DNA of 64,000 nt, from positions 62,001 to 126,000 of the forward strand of contig JAJEAR010000005.1 in the NCBI GenBank assembly GCA_022822665.1, given 5' to 3'. Of the stretch, positions 51,972 to 61,255 are shown piece by piece (positions within the stretch are counted from its first letter, which is position 1; the number at the start of each line of letters is the position of its first letter). This DNA is from Alphaproteobacteria bacterium. GTDB lineage: Bacteria; Pseudomonadota; Alphaproteobacteria; Thalassobaculales; Thalassobaculaceae. A model generated the notes under the pieces. The model was not told the DNA's origin. It did no database searches and saw only the letters and a list, made by a program, of their open reading frames with translations. The position numbers and the translations under genes are program-made.

Positions 51972-52994
51972 GTGAGTTCCTGGACCCAGAAGGCGATGGA
52001 GAGCAGGCTGGTTCGCTACGACGAGCTCGTCCCCTGTGCGGCCGCATTCCTCGATTCCCGCACACCCGGCTCCGACCAGAAGGAGAATTTCTGCATCATC
52101 GGTCCGGGTGTCGCGGAAAACCCCGGGCAACATGTGCACATCGCCGAACCGCACGGGTTCAACATCGGGGGCGCGCGCCAGCCCGGCGGCTGCGTCAACT
52201 CCCAGCATTCCCACACGACCGCGGAGGTCTTCGTCGTCCACAGCGGACACTGGCGCATCATTTTCGGTCCCGAAAGGGAGGACGGCCACCTCGACGCGGC
52301 ACCGGGGGACGTGGTTTCGATCCCGGTTCACATGTTCCGCGGCTTCGAGAAACTGGACGAGGGACAGGGGTTTCTCTGGGTCGTGCTCGGCAGCGACGAT
52401 CCCGGCCAGGTCACCTGGGCGCCCGAGGTGTTTGCGCGCGCCGAACGGACTGGACTCCGGTTGCTCAAGGGCGGCGAACTGATCGAGGTCGCGGACGGCG
52501 AAAACCCTCCCCCGGACGCCGAACTGGAGGAGCCGCCTTCGCCGGCCCAGCTGGCCGCCTGGGCGACGCCGGCGATGGCGGAGATGGAAAAGGGCCTGTG
52601 CCGCCGTTGCGACATGACGGCAAATCCCGCTTCCCGGCTCGCGGGCGACGGCGTCGAGGAGTGCGGCATCCTCAACCTGGTCGACACCGCGGACGGGTTC
52701 CCGGCAGGCCCGATCCTGGGCGGGTGGCCGCACGGATTCGCATTGCGCCAGCTGCGGATGACGAGCGGCGCGCACGTTCCCCTGCATGTCCGCCTCGAGC
52801 CCGAGGTGGTATTCGTGCACGAGGGCGAACTCGGAGTTTCCTGGCCGGAAGGCGAGGTGGTGATGCGCCGCGGCGACACGATGTCGGTTCCCGAGGGTGT
52901 TCCCCGCAGCTTCCGCAACGGCGGGCCGGGATCGACCGTTGCCTATGTCGTGCGCGGCGGCGATAACCCGGCCGCGCCCCGGTTCGAACGATAA
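51972..52994 (+). CDS. bicupin-domain protein
   Basis: The 340-residue protein (GTG start) has two cupin barrels: the first with NSQHSHTTAEVFVVHSGHW, GDVVSIPVHMFRGFE (residues ~75-125), the second with SGAHVPLHVRLEPEVVFVHEGEL and GDTMSVPEGVPRSFRN (~255-315). The His/Glu residues of each barrel could bind a metal. A conserved CRRCDM lies between them. Function unknown; the setting suggests isomerisation or oxidation of the imported compound. Confidence 0.75.
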   Translation: MSSWTQKAMESRLVRYDELVPCAAAFLDSRTPGSDQKENFCIIGPGVAENPGQHVHIAEPHGFNIGGARQPGGCVNSQHSHTTAEVFVVHSGHWRIIFGPEREDGHLDAAPGDVVSIPVHMFRGFEKLDEGQGFLWVVLGSDDPGQVTWAPEVFARAERTGLRLLKGGELIEVADGENPPPDAELEEPPSPAQLAAWATPAMAEMEKGLCRRCDMTANPASRLAGDGVEECGILNLVDTADGFPAGPILGGWPHGFALRQLRMTSGAHVPLHVRLEPEVVFVHEGELGVSWPEGEVVMRRGDTMSVPEGVPRSFRNGGPGSTVAYVVRGGDNPAAPRFER

Positions 52995-53026
52995 CCGGCT
53001 GCGCGCCGCCCGGGCGGAGGACGGGA

Positions 53027-54139
53027 ATGTCGGTTGATGGAGGCGGCGTACCCCGCCCGGAGGGCGGCCCTGCGACAACCACCCGGCATGCGGTGACCGC
53101 GGAGGAGGTTGCGCGCCGCGCCGGTGTCTCCCAGTCGGCCGTCTCGAGGGCCTTTACCCCGGGCGCGAGCGTCGCTGCCAAGACCCGCGAGAAGGTGCTC
53201 GCGGCGGCGCGGGAGCTGGGCTACCGGCCGAACGCCATGGCGCGGACGCTGATCACCAACCGCTCGCGGATCATCGGCGTCGTGATGGCCTATCTCGACA
53301 ACCTGATCTATCCCGACGTTCTCGAAAAACTGGCTGCGGGGCTGCAGCAGCGCGGCTACCAGATGCTGCTGTTCACCGGGTTCAAGGACCGCCATTCCGA
53401 CCCGGTCTTCGAGCAGATCATGCAGTACCGTGTCGACGGACTGCTGCTCGCATCGACGACGCTCTCCTCGGACCTGTCCGACGAATGCGCCGCGGCCGGT
53501 GTCCCCGTCGTCATGTTCAACCGCATGACCGAGCACCCGCTGTGCTCCAGCGTGACCAGCGACAACCGCAACGGCGGACGGCAGATCGCCGAGTTTCTCG
53601 TCGCAGGCGGCCACCGCCGGTTGGCCTACGTCGCGGGCGTGGCGATTTCCTCGACCAACCGGGACCGCGAGGCCGGGTTCCGCGAGGGATTGCTCAGGCA
53701 CGGGATCGGGAAGATCGGCCATGCCGAGGGCAACCTCGAACTGGCTGACACCCGTGCCGCCGCACGGGAATTGTTCGCGGCCGACGAACCACCCGACGCG
53801 GTCTTCGCCGGCAGCGATCACATGGCGCTCGCCGTCATGGAAGTCGCGCGCCACGAGTTCGGGCTGCGCATCCCGGAAGACGTTTCGATCGTGGGCTACG
53901 ACGATGTCGGGGCGGCGGGCTGGCCGAGCTTTTCGCTCACCTCGTTCACGCTGCCGGTGGCGCCGATGGTGGATGCGGCGGTCGAGCTGATGATGGAGCA
54001 GATCGAAAGCTCGTCGATCCTCTCCCACCATCGGGTGGTGCCGGGTCGCCTGGCGGTGCGCGGCAGCGCGCGTCTGCCGCGACGGCCGGTCCGAGACCGG
54101 GACGGGACGCTCATATGGGCGCCCGGCGGGACGGAATGA
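53027..54139 (+). CDS. LacI-family transcriptional regulator
   Basis: A 370-residue repressor. The N-terminal HTH is TAEEVARRAGVSQSAVSRAF, the hinge helix NAMARTLITNRSRIIGV, followed by a periplasmic-binding-protein-like domain ending in SIVGYDDVGAAGWPSFSLTS. It should bind the 16-bp operator at 50799-50814 and respond to the transported or processed compound. GGAGGACGGGA precedes the ATG. Confidence 0.92.
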   Translation: MSVDGGGVPRPEGGPATTTRHAVTAEEVARRAGVSQSAVSRAFTPGASVAAKTREKVLAAARELGYRPNAMARTLITNRSRIIGVVMAYLDNLIYPDVLEKLAAGLQQRGYQMLLFTGFKDRHSDPVFEQIMQYRVDGLLLASTTLSSDLSDECAAAGVPVVMFNRMTEHPLCSSVTSDNRNGGRQIAEFLVAGGHRRLAYVAGVAISSTNRDREAGFREGLLRHGIGKIGHAEGNLELADTRAAARELFAADEPPDAVFAGSDHMALAVMEVARHEFGLRIPEDVSIVGYDDVGAAGWPSFSLTSFTLPVAPMVDAAVELMMEQIESSSILSHHRVVPGRLAVRGSARLPRRPVRDRDGTLIWAPGGTE

Positions 54140-54171
54140 CGCAGCCGCGCGTATCGGACAGGGGAGGCAGC

Positions 54172-55311
54172 ATGTTCAACACCGACCATATCCAGACGAC
54201 CCATGTCGGCAGCCTTCCGAGGCCCGACGACATTGCCGAAGGGCTGTTCGCCCGGGAGCGCGGCGGGGATTTCGACCCGGCCGCCTTCCGGGACTGCCTG
54301 GACGATGCGGTTGATGCCATCGTCGCGCGCCAGCGCGCCGTTGGCATCGACATGCCATCTGACGGCGAACTCGGCAAGATCTCCTACGCCACCTACATCA
54401 AGGACCGCCTGACGGGCTTCGACGGTGACAGCCCGCGTCGGCCGCCGGCGGACCTTGCCGACTTTCCCGCCTATCTGAAGAAGCTCGCGGAGAGCGGCGG
54501 CACCCCGACCTACCGGAGTCCCCGCTGCGTCGGGCCCATCGCGGTGAAGGACCGCGGCCCACTCGACCAGGATATCGCCAGGTTCCTCGGCGCGCTCGAA
54601 AGGGCGGGCTATTCCACCGGCTTCATGAATTCCGCCTCGCCCGGTGTCATCGCCCAGTTCCAGCCGTCGGATTTCCATGCTGACCACGAATCCTACGTGC
54701 GGGACCTCGGCGCCGCGATGCGCACGGAATACGAGACCATCGCCGCCGAGGGCCTGACCCTGCAGATCGATGCGCCGGATCTCGCGCTGGGCAGGCATGT
54801 CGTGTTTGCCAGGCTCGAGGACGAGGCGTTCCTCAAGGTGGCCGAGATGCATGTCGAGGTGATCAACGAGGCACTGGCCGACGTGCCGCGCGAGCGGGTC
54901 CGGCTGCACATCTGCTGGGGAAACTACGAAGGGCCCCACACCCACGACATCCCGATGGAGAAGGTCCTTCCCGTGTTGTTGAAGGTGAAGGCCGGGGCCT
55001 TGCTGTTCGAGACCGCGAACCCCCGCCACGGCCACGAGTGGCGGGCGTGGCGGGACGCCGACCTGCCCGACGACCTGGTGCTCATCCCCGGGGTGATCGA
55101 CAGCACCACCAACTATGTCGAGCATCCACGCAACGTTGCCGACCGCATCCTGCGCTTCGCCGACATCGTCGGGCGGGAGCGGGTCGTCGCCGGAACCGAT
55201 TGCGGCTTCGCGACATTTGCGGGATACGGCGTGGTGGATCCCGAAATCGTCTTCGCCAAACTCCGGTCGCTCACCGAGGGCGCGGCGATCGCAAGCGACG
55301 AACTGTTCTGA
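54172..55311 (+). CDS. MetE C-terminal-like zinc methyltransferase/transferase
   Basis: The 379-residue protein matches the catalytic barrel of cobalamin-independent methionine synthase: IQTTHVGSLPRP at the start, HICWGNYEGPHTHD with the zinc-binding His-x-Cys, and GTDCGFATFAG with the last Cys ligand. The N-terminal half of true MetE is absent. Stand-alone proteins of this size include epoxyalkane:CoM transferase and demethylases, so the substrate may be a thiol or methylated compound. The ATG at 54172 has GGAGG 4 nt upstream; an ATG at 54136 overlapping the LacI stop is an alternative. Confidence 0.82.
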   Translation: MFNTDHIQTTHVGSLPRPDDIAEGLFARERGGDFDPAAFRDCLDDAVDAIVARQRAVGIDMPSDGELGKISYATYIKDRLTGFDGDSPRRPPADLADFPAYLKKLAESGGTPTYRSPRCVGPIAVKDRGPLDQDIARFLGALERAGYSTGFMNSASPGVIAQFQPSDFHADHESYVRDLGAAMRTEYETIAAEGLTLQIDAPDLALGRHVVFARLEDEAFLKVAEMHVEVINEALADVPRERVRLHICWGNYEGPHTHDIPMEKVLPVLLKVKAGALLFETANPRHGHEWRAWRDADLPDDLVLIPGVIDSTTNYVEHPRNVADRILRFADIVGRERVVAGTDCGFATFAGYGVVDPEIVFAKLRSLTEGAAIASDELF

Positions 55312-55927
55312 ACCGTCGCGCCGTCCCGTGACACCGGTTGCCGGGGCGCGCCGGCTGTCGGCGAGGGTGCCTGTCCCATGGCGATCCGACGCGATCAGAC
55401 ACTCATTGCGTCGGGGAATGTCATGCGTGCGGCTCCGTGCCGGTCTGGGTATGGCCGTCAGGTATCACTTGACGGGCCCCATCCTGGATCGATGCGGTGA
55501 TCGCTTCGTACCGTGCGCCGAGAGCGCTCTGTGAGGACGGGACAGAGCGCAGTGTCGGCGCCATGCCAGCCCTTGGCCGGGGTCTTCCGACGCACCTCGA
55601 ACTCCGCGGCCGGCGCGGACGCAGCCTGTCGGACTTCCGGCGCGGCGCCGGGAGAGACAGGAACCGGGCGGATCGCCCGGTTCTCGAACGGGCGCGACCC
55701 GAATCCGCCTTTACGGGAGGTCTTCTCCTTTCAACGTCCGGAGCTCTGGCCGACGACCTGCGATTGCCCTGCTACCCGTGGACTTCCGGGGCCGCGTCCT
55801 GAAACGCATCGTACCGGAAGCGCTGTTCGGGGGCGCAGGTCCGCCAGGGCCGGCCGGTATCCGAGTCGTCAATCGGTTGGCCCGGCCGTGACGTTCATCC
55901 TGTGCTTCCCGGTGCCACGCCTGGTCG
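55312..55927. other. gene-free convergent spacer with two strong hairpins
   Basis: 616 bp between convergent genes. GCGCTCTGT/ACAGAGCGC (55524-55532, 55542-55550; 9-bp stem, 9-nt loop) and GAACCGGGC GGATC GCCCGGTTC (55661-55683; 9-bp stem, 5-nt loop) are perfect hairpins that may terminate transcription from both sides; neither has a T-tract. No supportable gene. Confidence 0.5.
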
Positions 55928-57547
55928 CTATCCGCGCAGCGCCCGCAGCTGCTGCAGATATCCGGACGCGTCGATCCGGGCATCGATCAGTCGCGGACCG
56001 GAGCCGGCGGAAGCAGCCCCGGCTGCGCTGCGCATTTCTTCCCGGGTGCCCGCCGTCCAGGTTGTGAAACCGAAGCCGGCCGCAATTCGCGCGAAGTCCG
56101 GCGCATCCCATGAAAGGCCGAGGTCCTGCATCTGGCGTTGCTCGCGCTTGATGTCGATCAGCGAGAGGCGCGCATCGTTGAAGACGACGACAGTCAGATC
56201 GACGCCGGTGGCCGCTGCCGTCTTCAACTCGCCGAGACACATCATCAGGCCGCCGTCGCCGGTCAGCGCAACAGCGCCGCGGCCGGGGTCGTGCAGCGCC
56301 GCCGCGAGGGCCGCAGGCAGGGCGAAACCCATGCTGGCGAGGCCGTTCGAGATCAGGATGTCGAGCGGTGAGGCGGCCTTCCAGAAGGCGCAGGCCGAGA
56401 ACATGTGAGCGCCCGCGTCGATCGCCGCACGCGGCATGAACTCGAAAGCCCGACCAACCTCCCGCACCACCGCCTCGGGCGAGAGGGCTCCTCCGTCCGG
56501 CATGGCCATATCCGTGTGGAACGTCTCGCGGCAACGCGCGATCTCGACGGCGCTCCAGTCGCTGGCCGTTGGCGTATCGGCGAGCTTCCGGAGGGTTTCG
56601 GCAAGGTCGCCCTCGACCCGTACGGCTGGCGTGACATAGTGGGGCACATACGCGCAGGCGCAAAGGTCGAGCGCCGGTGCGCGGTAAGGCCAGGGCTTGC
56701 GGATGAGTTCGACGGGATCGAGGCCTGCCAGGATGATCAGGTCAGCGGCACCCACGGTCGCCCGTTCGATCGCCCCGCCCGTGAAGATGCCCGCGAACAT
56801 CGGATCACTGTCCGGGACGACACCCTTGGCCATGTAGGTCACCAGCGCCGGCGCTCCCAGCGCCGCGGCCAGGTCCCGAACGCCGGACGCGGCCGCGGCG
56901 CCTGCCGCCTCGAGCCCCGCGACGATTACAGGCCGGCGCGCTCCGGCAATCAGCTCGCGCGCCCGCTGGATCGCGTCCGGGTCGGCGGCCGCCGCGGATG
57001 GTTTCGGGCCACCTGGCGGCGCGTCCACCGGGGCCGTCATGAGATTGGGGTCGGCGAGCAGCACCGCCGGACCCATCGGCGCCGTCGTCATTGCGTCCAG
57101 CACGGGGGCGACCTCGTCTGCGCGGGGCGCGCCCGCCCGGGCCTTGCCGCCGGAAATCCCGGCGAACAGCCCTTCGACCAGGCCTTTCTGGTCGAAGACC
57201 TGGTGGGAGAGGTATTCGAGCTCCGCCGCGTCGAACCCTTCTGTCACGAACAGCAGCGGCATCCGGTCGAGCAGCGCCGAGGCAAGGCCGTTGGTTGCCG
57301 AGGCAAGCCCCGGCCCCTTGGTCGAGAAAGCAAGTCCCGGGGCTCCGGAGAGCCGGCCGGCGACGCCGCCCATCATGGCGGCGGCATCCTCGCGCGCGGC
57401 GATAACCGTACGTATCCCCGCGTTCTGCGCGGCCGAGAGCAGATCCAGGCTGACGCCGCCGCCCGGCACGCCGAAGGCAAAGCGCGTGCCGCGCCGGTAG
57501 AGATCGTCCGCGAGCCAGTCGACGAAACGGCGCGGTTGGGCTGTCAT
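55928..57547 (-). CDS. thiamine-pyrophosphate-dependent decarboxylase/synthase family protein
   Basis: The 539-residue protein has the acetolactate-synthase-like layout: N-terminal Pyr domain with the catalytic Glu in VIAAREDAAAMMGG, a central domain, and a C-terminal PP domain with GDGGLMMCLGELKTA and the cofactor-binding GDGG...FNDAR stretch. The GDG to N spacing is usual. It should decarboxylate a 2-oxo acid. The ATG overlaps the HyuA stop (ATGA), so it is the last gene of the tct-hyu operon. Confidence 0.88.
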   Translation of the reverse strand: MTAQPRRFVDWLADDLYRRGTRFAFGVPGGGVSLDLLSAAQNAGIRTVIAAREDAAAMMGGVAGRLSGAPGLAFSTKGPGLASATNGLASALLDRMPLLFVTEGFDAAELEYLSHQVFDQKGLVEGLFAGISGGKARAGAPRADEVAPVLDAMTTAPMGPAVLLADPNLMTAPVDAPPGGPKPSAAAADPDAIQRARELIAGARRPVIVAGLEAAGAAAASGVRDLAAALGAPALVTYMAKGVVPDSDPMFAGIFTGGAIERATVGAADLIILAGLDPVELIRKPWPYRAPALDLCACAYVPHYVTPAVRVEGDLAETLRKLADTPTASDWSAVEIARCRETFHTDMAMPDGGALSPEAVVREVGRAFEFMPRAAIDAGAHMFSACAFWKAASPLDILISNGLASMGFALPAALAAALHDPGRGAVALTGDGGLMMCLGELKTAAATGVDLTVVVFNDARLSLIDIKREQRQMQDLGLSWDAPDFARIAAGFGFTTWTAGTREEMRSAAGAASAGSGPRLIDARIDASGYLQQLRALRG

Positions 57548-59646
57548 CGGTCGATTCTCCGGGTGGCGACGAGGTTCCGGGCGCAATCGACGATAAGGTC
57601 GAACTCCGGGAACAGGACCAGCGTCGACTCGTCCTCCTCAACGACCGCCGGGCCCTGCAGCATCTGGCCGGGCCGGAGTTGGTCGCGCCGATGGACCGGG
57701 GTGTCGATGAAGCGGTCGCCGAAGAAGACGGGCCGCGCGGCGCAGCCGGCCGGCGGAGGCGCTTCGACGGCCGCGCCATCGCCGAGCGCTCCGGCAAGCC
57801 CCGGGCGCGGACCCGAGGCGACGACGCGCCAGGAGAGGATTTCCGGAGCCGCTGTCTCGGCGCGGCCGTAACGGGCCTTGTAGGCGGCGGAAAAGGCCGC
57901 GTGGAGACGGCCGCCGCCTCCCGGCTTGTCAGGATCGACCTCGACCTCGATTTCGTAGCCCTGGCCTACATAGCGCATCATCGCGCTCGCCCGGACCGCA
58001 ATCGCCTCCGGTGCGATCCCGGCGCCGGCTACAAGTGCTTCCGCCTCGGCACGCATCTCGGCAAGCAGGGTCCCGACTCCGGCGATGTCGAGCGCATCGA
58101 GCCGGCACGGCGCGGCATGGCCGACCTCGAACGACACCGGCGCCGCGAGCATCCCGATGGCCGAGGCGACGCCGGCGCCGACCGGGCAGATCAGCCGGTT
58201 GATGTTCATCTTCGCAGCCATTGCGCAGGCGTGGACCGGCCCGGCGCCGCCGATCGGCAACATGGCGAAGCGGGTCGCGTCAAGCGCCCGTTCGATCGCG
58301 TGGATCGTCGCTGCCTGGGCCATGCTGGCTGTGACCGTCTCGTGGACGCCCCAGGCGGCTTCGATGACGGAGATGCCGAGCGGCTCCGCCAGATGTGTGC
58401 GGATCGCAGTCTCCGCCGCCTCCCGGTCGAGCGTCATGGTTCCGGCCAGGAAAGAGCCGGGATCGAGATAGCCGAGCACCAGATCGCAATCGGTCACGGT
58501 GGGGTTGGGGTTGCCGCGGCCATAGCAGGCGGGTCCCGGATCGGCCCCGGCGCTTTGAGGACCGACCCGGATCAGTCCGCGCCTGTCGATGCCGGCGATC
58601 GAACCGCCTCCGGCGCCGATCTCGATCATGTCGATGGCGGGAATCTGAAGCGGCAGGCCGCTGCCCTCGGCAAAGCGAGTCTCGCGGGCGACCTCGAAGC
58701 GGGCGGTGCGTTCCGGCTCGCCGTCGCGGATCAGGCAGGCCTTTGCCGTAGTACCGCCCATGTCGAAGCAGAGAACATCGCGGGTGCCGGCAAGGTCGCC
58801 GAACATTCGTGCGGCCTCGGCCCCGGCAGCCGGGCCGGACTGGACCATCCGCACAGGAAAGCGGCGGGCCGTCTCGGCCCGGATGCAGCGCCCATCGGAG
58901 AGAACCAACAACAGATCCCGACGGTATCCCAGACCGGCCAGCGCCCGCTCCAGCCGTTCGACATAGCGGGCGAACACCGGCAGCACATAGGCGTTCGCAG
59001 CAACGGTCGACGTCCGTTCGTACTCGCCGAGTTCCGGGCTGACCTCCGAGGAAAGCGAAATCGCCACGCCCGGAAGTTCGGCTGCAAGGAGCTCGGCCAC
59101 GCGCCGCTCGTGGATTGGATTGCGGAAGGAATGCAGAAGCGCAACCGCCACCGCTGCAACGCCGGCCGTGTGCAGCGTCCGGGCGGCGGCGACCACGTCC
59201 GCTTCGTCCAGCGGCGTGACGACGCTGCCGTCGGCCAGCAACCGCTCGTTCACCTCGAGGCAGAGCGTCCGGGGCACCAGCGGCGCCGGCATGGCGATGT
59301 CGAGGTCGTAGAGATCGTACCGCCACTCACGCCCGAGTCCCAACACGTCACGAAAGCCTCGGGTGGCGATCAGGCCGGTGGGCACGCCTCGCCGCTCGAT
59401 CAGCGCATTGGCGACCAGCGTCGTGCCATGCACCACGGCGCCGAGATCGGCGGCGGCGATACCCTGGCGGTCGAGGGCGCGGCGGACCCCCTCGATCACC
59501 GCACGCGAGGGATCGTCGGGAGTCGTCAGCAGCTTCTCCCGGCGCATAGCCGCCGCACCGTCGCGCCAGAGCACGACATCCGTGAAGGTGCCGCCGATGT
59601 CCACGCCGATGGACCAGGCGCCGTGTCCGGTATCAGTTGCGGCCAT
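57544..59646 (-). CDS. hyuA: hydantoinase/5-oxoprolinase subunit A
   Basis: A 700-residue ATP-dependent amidohydrolase subunit: GVDIGGTFTDVVLW at residues ~14-27, VVHGTTLVANALIERRG, and the second phosphate loop CFDMGGTTAKACLI. With HyuB it opens cyclic imides such as hydantoins or 5-oxoproline using ATP. It overlaps hyuB by 14 bp and the TPP-enzyme gene by 4 bp. Confidence 0.93.
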   Translation of the reverse strand: MAATDTGHGAWSIGVDIGGTFTDVVLWRDGAAAMRREKLLTTPDDPSRAVIEGVRRALDRQGIAAADLGAVVHGTTLVANALIERRGVPTGLIATRGFRDVLGLGREWRYDLYDLDIAMPAPLVPRTLCLEVNERLLADGSVVTPLDEADVVAAARTLHTAGVAAVAVALLHSFRNPIHERRVAELLAAELPGVAISLSSEVSPELGEYERTSTVAANAYVLPVFARYVERLERALAGLGYRRDLLLVLSDGRCIRAETARRFPVRMVQSGPAAGAEAARMFGDLAGTRDVLCFDMGGTTAKACLIRDGEPERTARFEVARETRFAEGSGLPLQIPAIDMIEIGAGGGSIAGIDRRGLIRVGPQSAGADPGPACYGRGNPNPTVTDCDLVLGYLDPGSFLAGTMTLDREAAETAIRTHLAEPLGISVIEAAWGVHETVTASMAQAATIHAIERALDATRFAMLPIGGAGPVHACAMAAKMNINRLICPVGAGVASAIGMLAAPVSFEVGHAAPCRLDALDIAGVGTLLAEMRAEAEALVAGAGIAPEAIAVRASAMMRYVGQGYEIEVEVDPDKPGGGGRLHAAFSAAYKARYGRAETAAPEILSWRVVASGPRPGLAGALGDGAAVEAPPPAGCAARPVFFGDRFIDTPVHRRDQLRPGQMLQGPAVVEEDESTLVLFPEFDLIVDCARNLVATRRIDR

Positions 59647-61255
59647 AGTCCCTTTCCGCCGCCGCGTCGCTCACGAGGCTCGAAGCCAGGTCGGCGTCAA
59701 TTGCCGCACGGTCCCGCTCGGCGGGCGGGAACAGTCCGCCGCCGCCCGGCGTCTGGAACGTCACCTCATCGCCCCGCGCCAGCACGGTCCGGGACTTCGG
59801 CTCCAGCCGCTCGCCGTTCAACAGGTCGACGCCGGGTGCGCCGTCGCGCCCGCCATAGAGGCCGCGGGGCGGAAACCGTACGCGCTCGTGCCGGATCGTC
59901 ATGACGATCGGCGTCTCCGAGATCGAGCGGAAGCGGATCCGCTGGGCATTACCGCCCCGGAACCGCCCCGCGCCGCCTGTATCGGGCACGAAGGCCTTCT
60001 CGACGACCATCATCGGCGCCTGGTTTTCGAAGACCTCGGCCGGCTCGTTGGAGACGTTGGACGGAAAGCTCAGGCAACCGGGCCCGTCGCCCGTGGCCCG
60101 CGCCCCGTGGCCGCCGTTCATGAAGTACATCTTCACGAAATTGCCGCTGCCATCTGGCCGCGCGCCGGTGAAATAGACGTTCCAGAGAGGAGAGCCCGAC
60201 TCGGCCACTGCGCGCTCCGGCGCCACCTGCGACAGCGCGCCGATCACCGCGGGCGGCACGTAGTGCCCGGAGAGATGCCGTCCCCAGACCGGCGCGGGCG
60301 GCGTCGAATTCAGCAGGCAGCCCTCCGGCGCCGAGATGCCGATCGGGCGGAGCGAGCCGGCATTGTTGGGAGCCTCCGGGTCGAGGAGGCACTTCACGGC
60401 ATAGCGGGCGTAGGCCTGCGTGTAGTTCAGCACGCAATTGATCGGCCAACGCACCTGAGGCGACGTGCCGGCGAAATCGATGTCCATCCGGTCGCCCTCG
60501 ATCGTCACCGAGCAGGCGATATGCAGAGGGCGGTCGAACCCGTCGGTATCGAACGCGTCCCGCCATGTCCCGTCCGGCAGTGCGGAGATGGCGCGGCGCA
60601 TGCTCCGTTCGGAACGCTCGACGATCTCGTCGGCAACCGCCTCGAGATCCTCCAGCCCCTCGTCTTCCAGAAGGGCGGCCAGCTTCGCCGCACAGTCGGC
60701 ATAGGCCGCGAACTGGGCGCGAATGTCGCCCAGGGTCTCGTCGGCCATGCGGAGGTTTTCCTTGAGGAAATCCACCACCACGCGGCTTTCCCGTCCACCC
60801 TCGACGATACGGCAGATCGGAATACAGAGCCCTTCCTCGAACCGGTCCCGAGCGGTCGGCGAGGGCGCGCCGCCGATATCGACCGTGTGGGCGGTGGAGG
60901 CGGCGAAGGCGACCAGGCGGCCGTCGCGGTGGATCGGATGCACCATGGATATGTCGTTCAGGTGCCCGGTCCCGATCCAGGGGTCGTTCGTGATCGCCAC
61001 ATCGCCGGGCGCGAGGCTCCCGGCGGGGAACTTCGCCAGCACGGCTTCCAGCGTCCGGGGCAGCGTGCCCGTGAAGCTGGGGATCGAGCGCTTGGACTGG
61101 GCGATCAGGCGGCCGCGCGCATCGAACAGGCTGAAGGCCATGTCGTAATTGTCGCGCACCACGACCGAGAAGGCCGCGCGCAGGAAGGTCTCGGCCACCT
61201 GGTCGACCAGCCCCTCGATGCGCCGCCAGATCAGGCCGATGCGGATCGGGTCCAT
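59633..61255 (-). CDS. hyuB: hydantoinase/5-oxoprolinase subunit B
   Basis: The 540-residue protein shows NDPWIGTGHLNDISMVHPI, DIDFAGTSPQVRWPINCVLN, FMNGGHGARATGDGPG and TPGGGGLFPP, all typical of HyuB. It begins with an ATG that shares one base with the aminotransferase stop (TGATG). The family cannot distinguish hydantoin, N-methylhydantoin, 5-oxoproline or acetone/acetophenone-carboxylase-like substrates. Confidence 0.93.
   Translation of the reverse strand: MDPIRIGLIWRRIEGLVDQVAETFLRAAFSVVVRDNYDMAFSLFDARGRLIAQSKRSIPSFTGTLPRTLEAVLAKFPAGSLAPGDVAITNDPWIGTGHLNDISMVHPIHRDGRLVAFAASTAHTVDIGGAPSPTARDRFEEGLCIPICRIVEGGRESRVVVDFLKENLRMADETLGDIRAQFAAYADCAAKLAALLEDEGLEDLEAVADEIVERSERSMRRAISALPDGTWRDAFDTDGFDRPLHIACSVTIEGDRMDIDFAGTSPQVRWPINCVLNYTQAYARYAVKCLLDPEAPNNAGSLRPIGISAPEGCLLNSTPPAPVWGRHLSGHYVPPAVIGALSQVAPERAVAESGSPLWNVYFTGARPDGSGNFVKMYFMNGGHGARATGDGPGCLSFPSNVSNEPAEVFENQAPMMVVEKAFVPDTGGAGRFRGGNAQRIRFRSISETPIVMTIRHERVRFPPRGLYGGRDGAPGVDLLNGERLEPKSRTVLARGDEVTFQTPGGGGLFPPAERDRAAIDADLASSLVSDAAAERDYGRN

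Noticed and set aside
50646..53078. Very long minus-strand open frame continuing upstream of the solute-binding protein
   Set aside because: The frame is open only because of GC-rich codon bias; it lies antisense to the ATPase, bicupin and LacI genes, and the signal peptide plus ribosome site at 50645 fix the true start.
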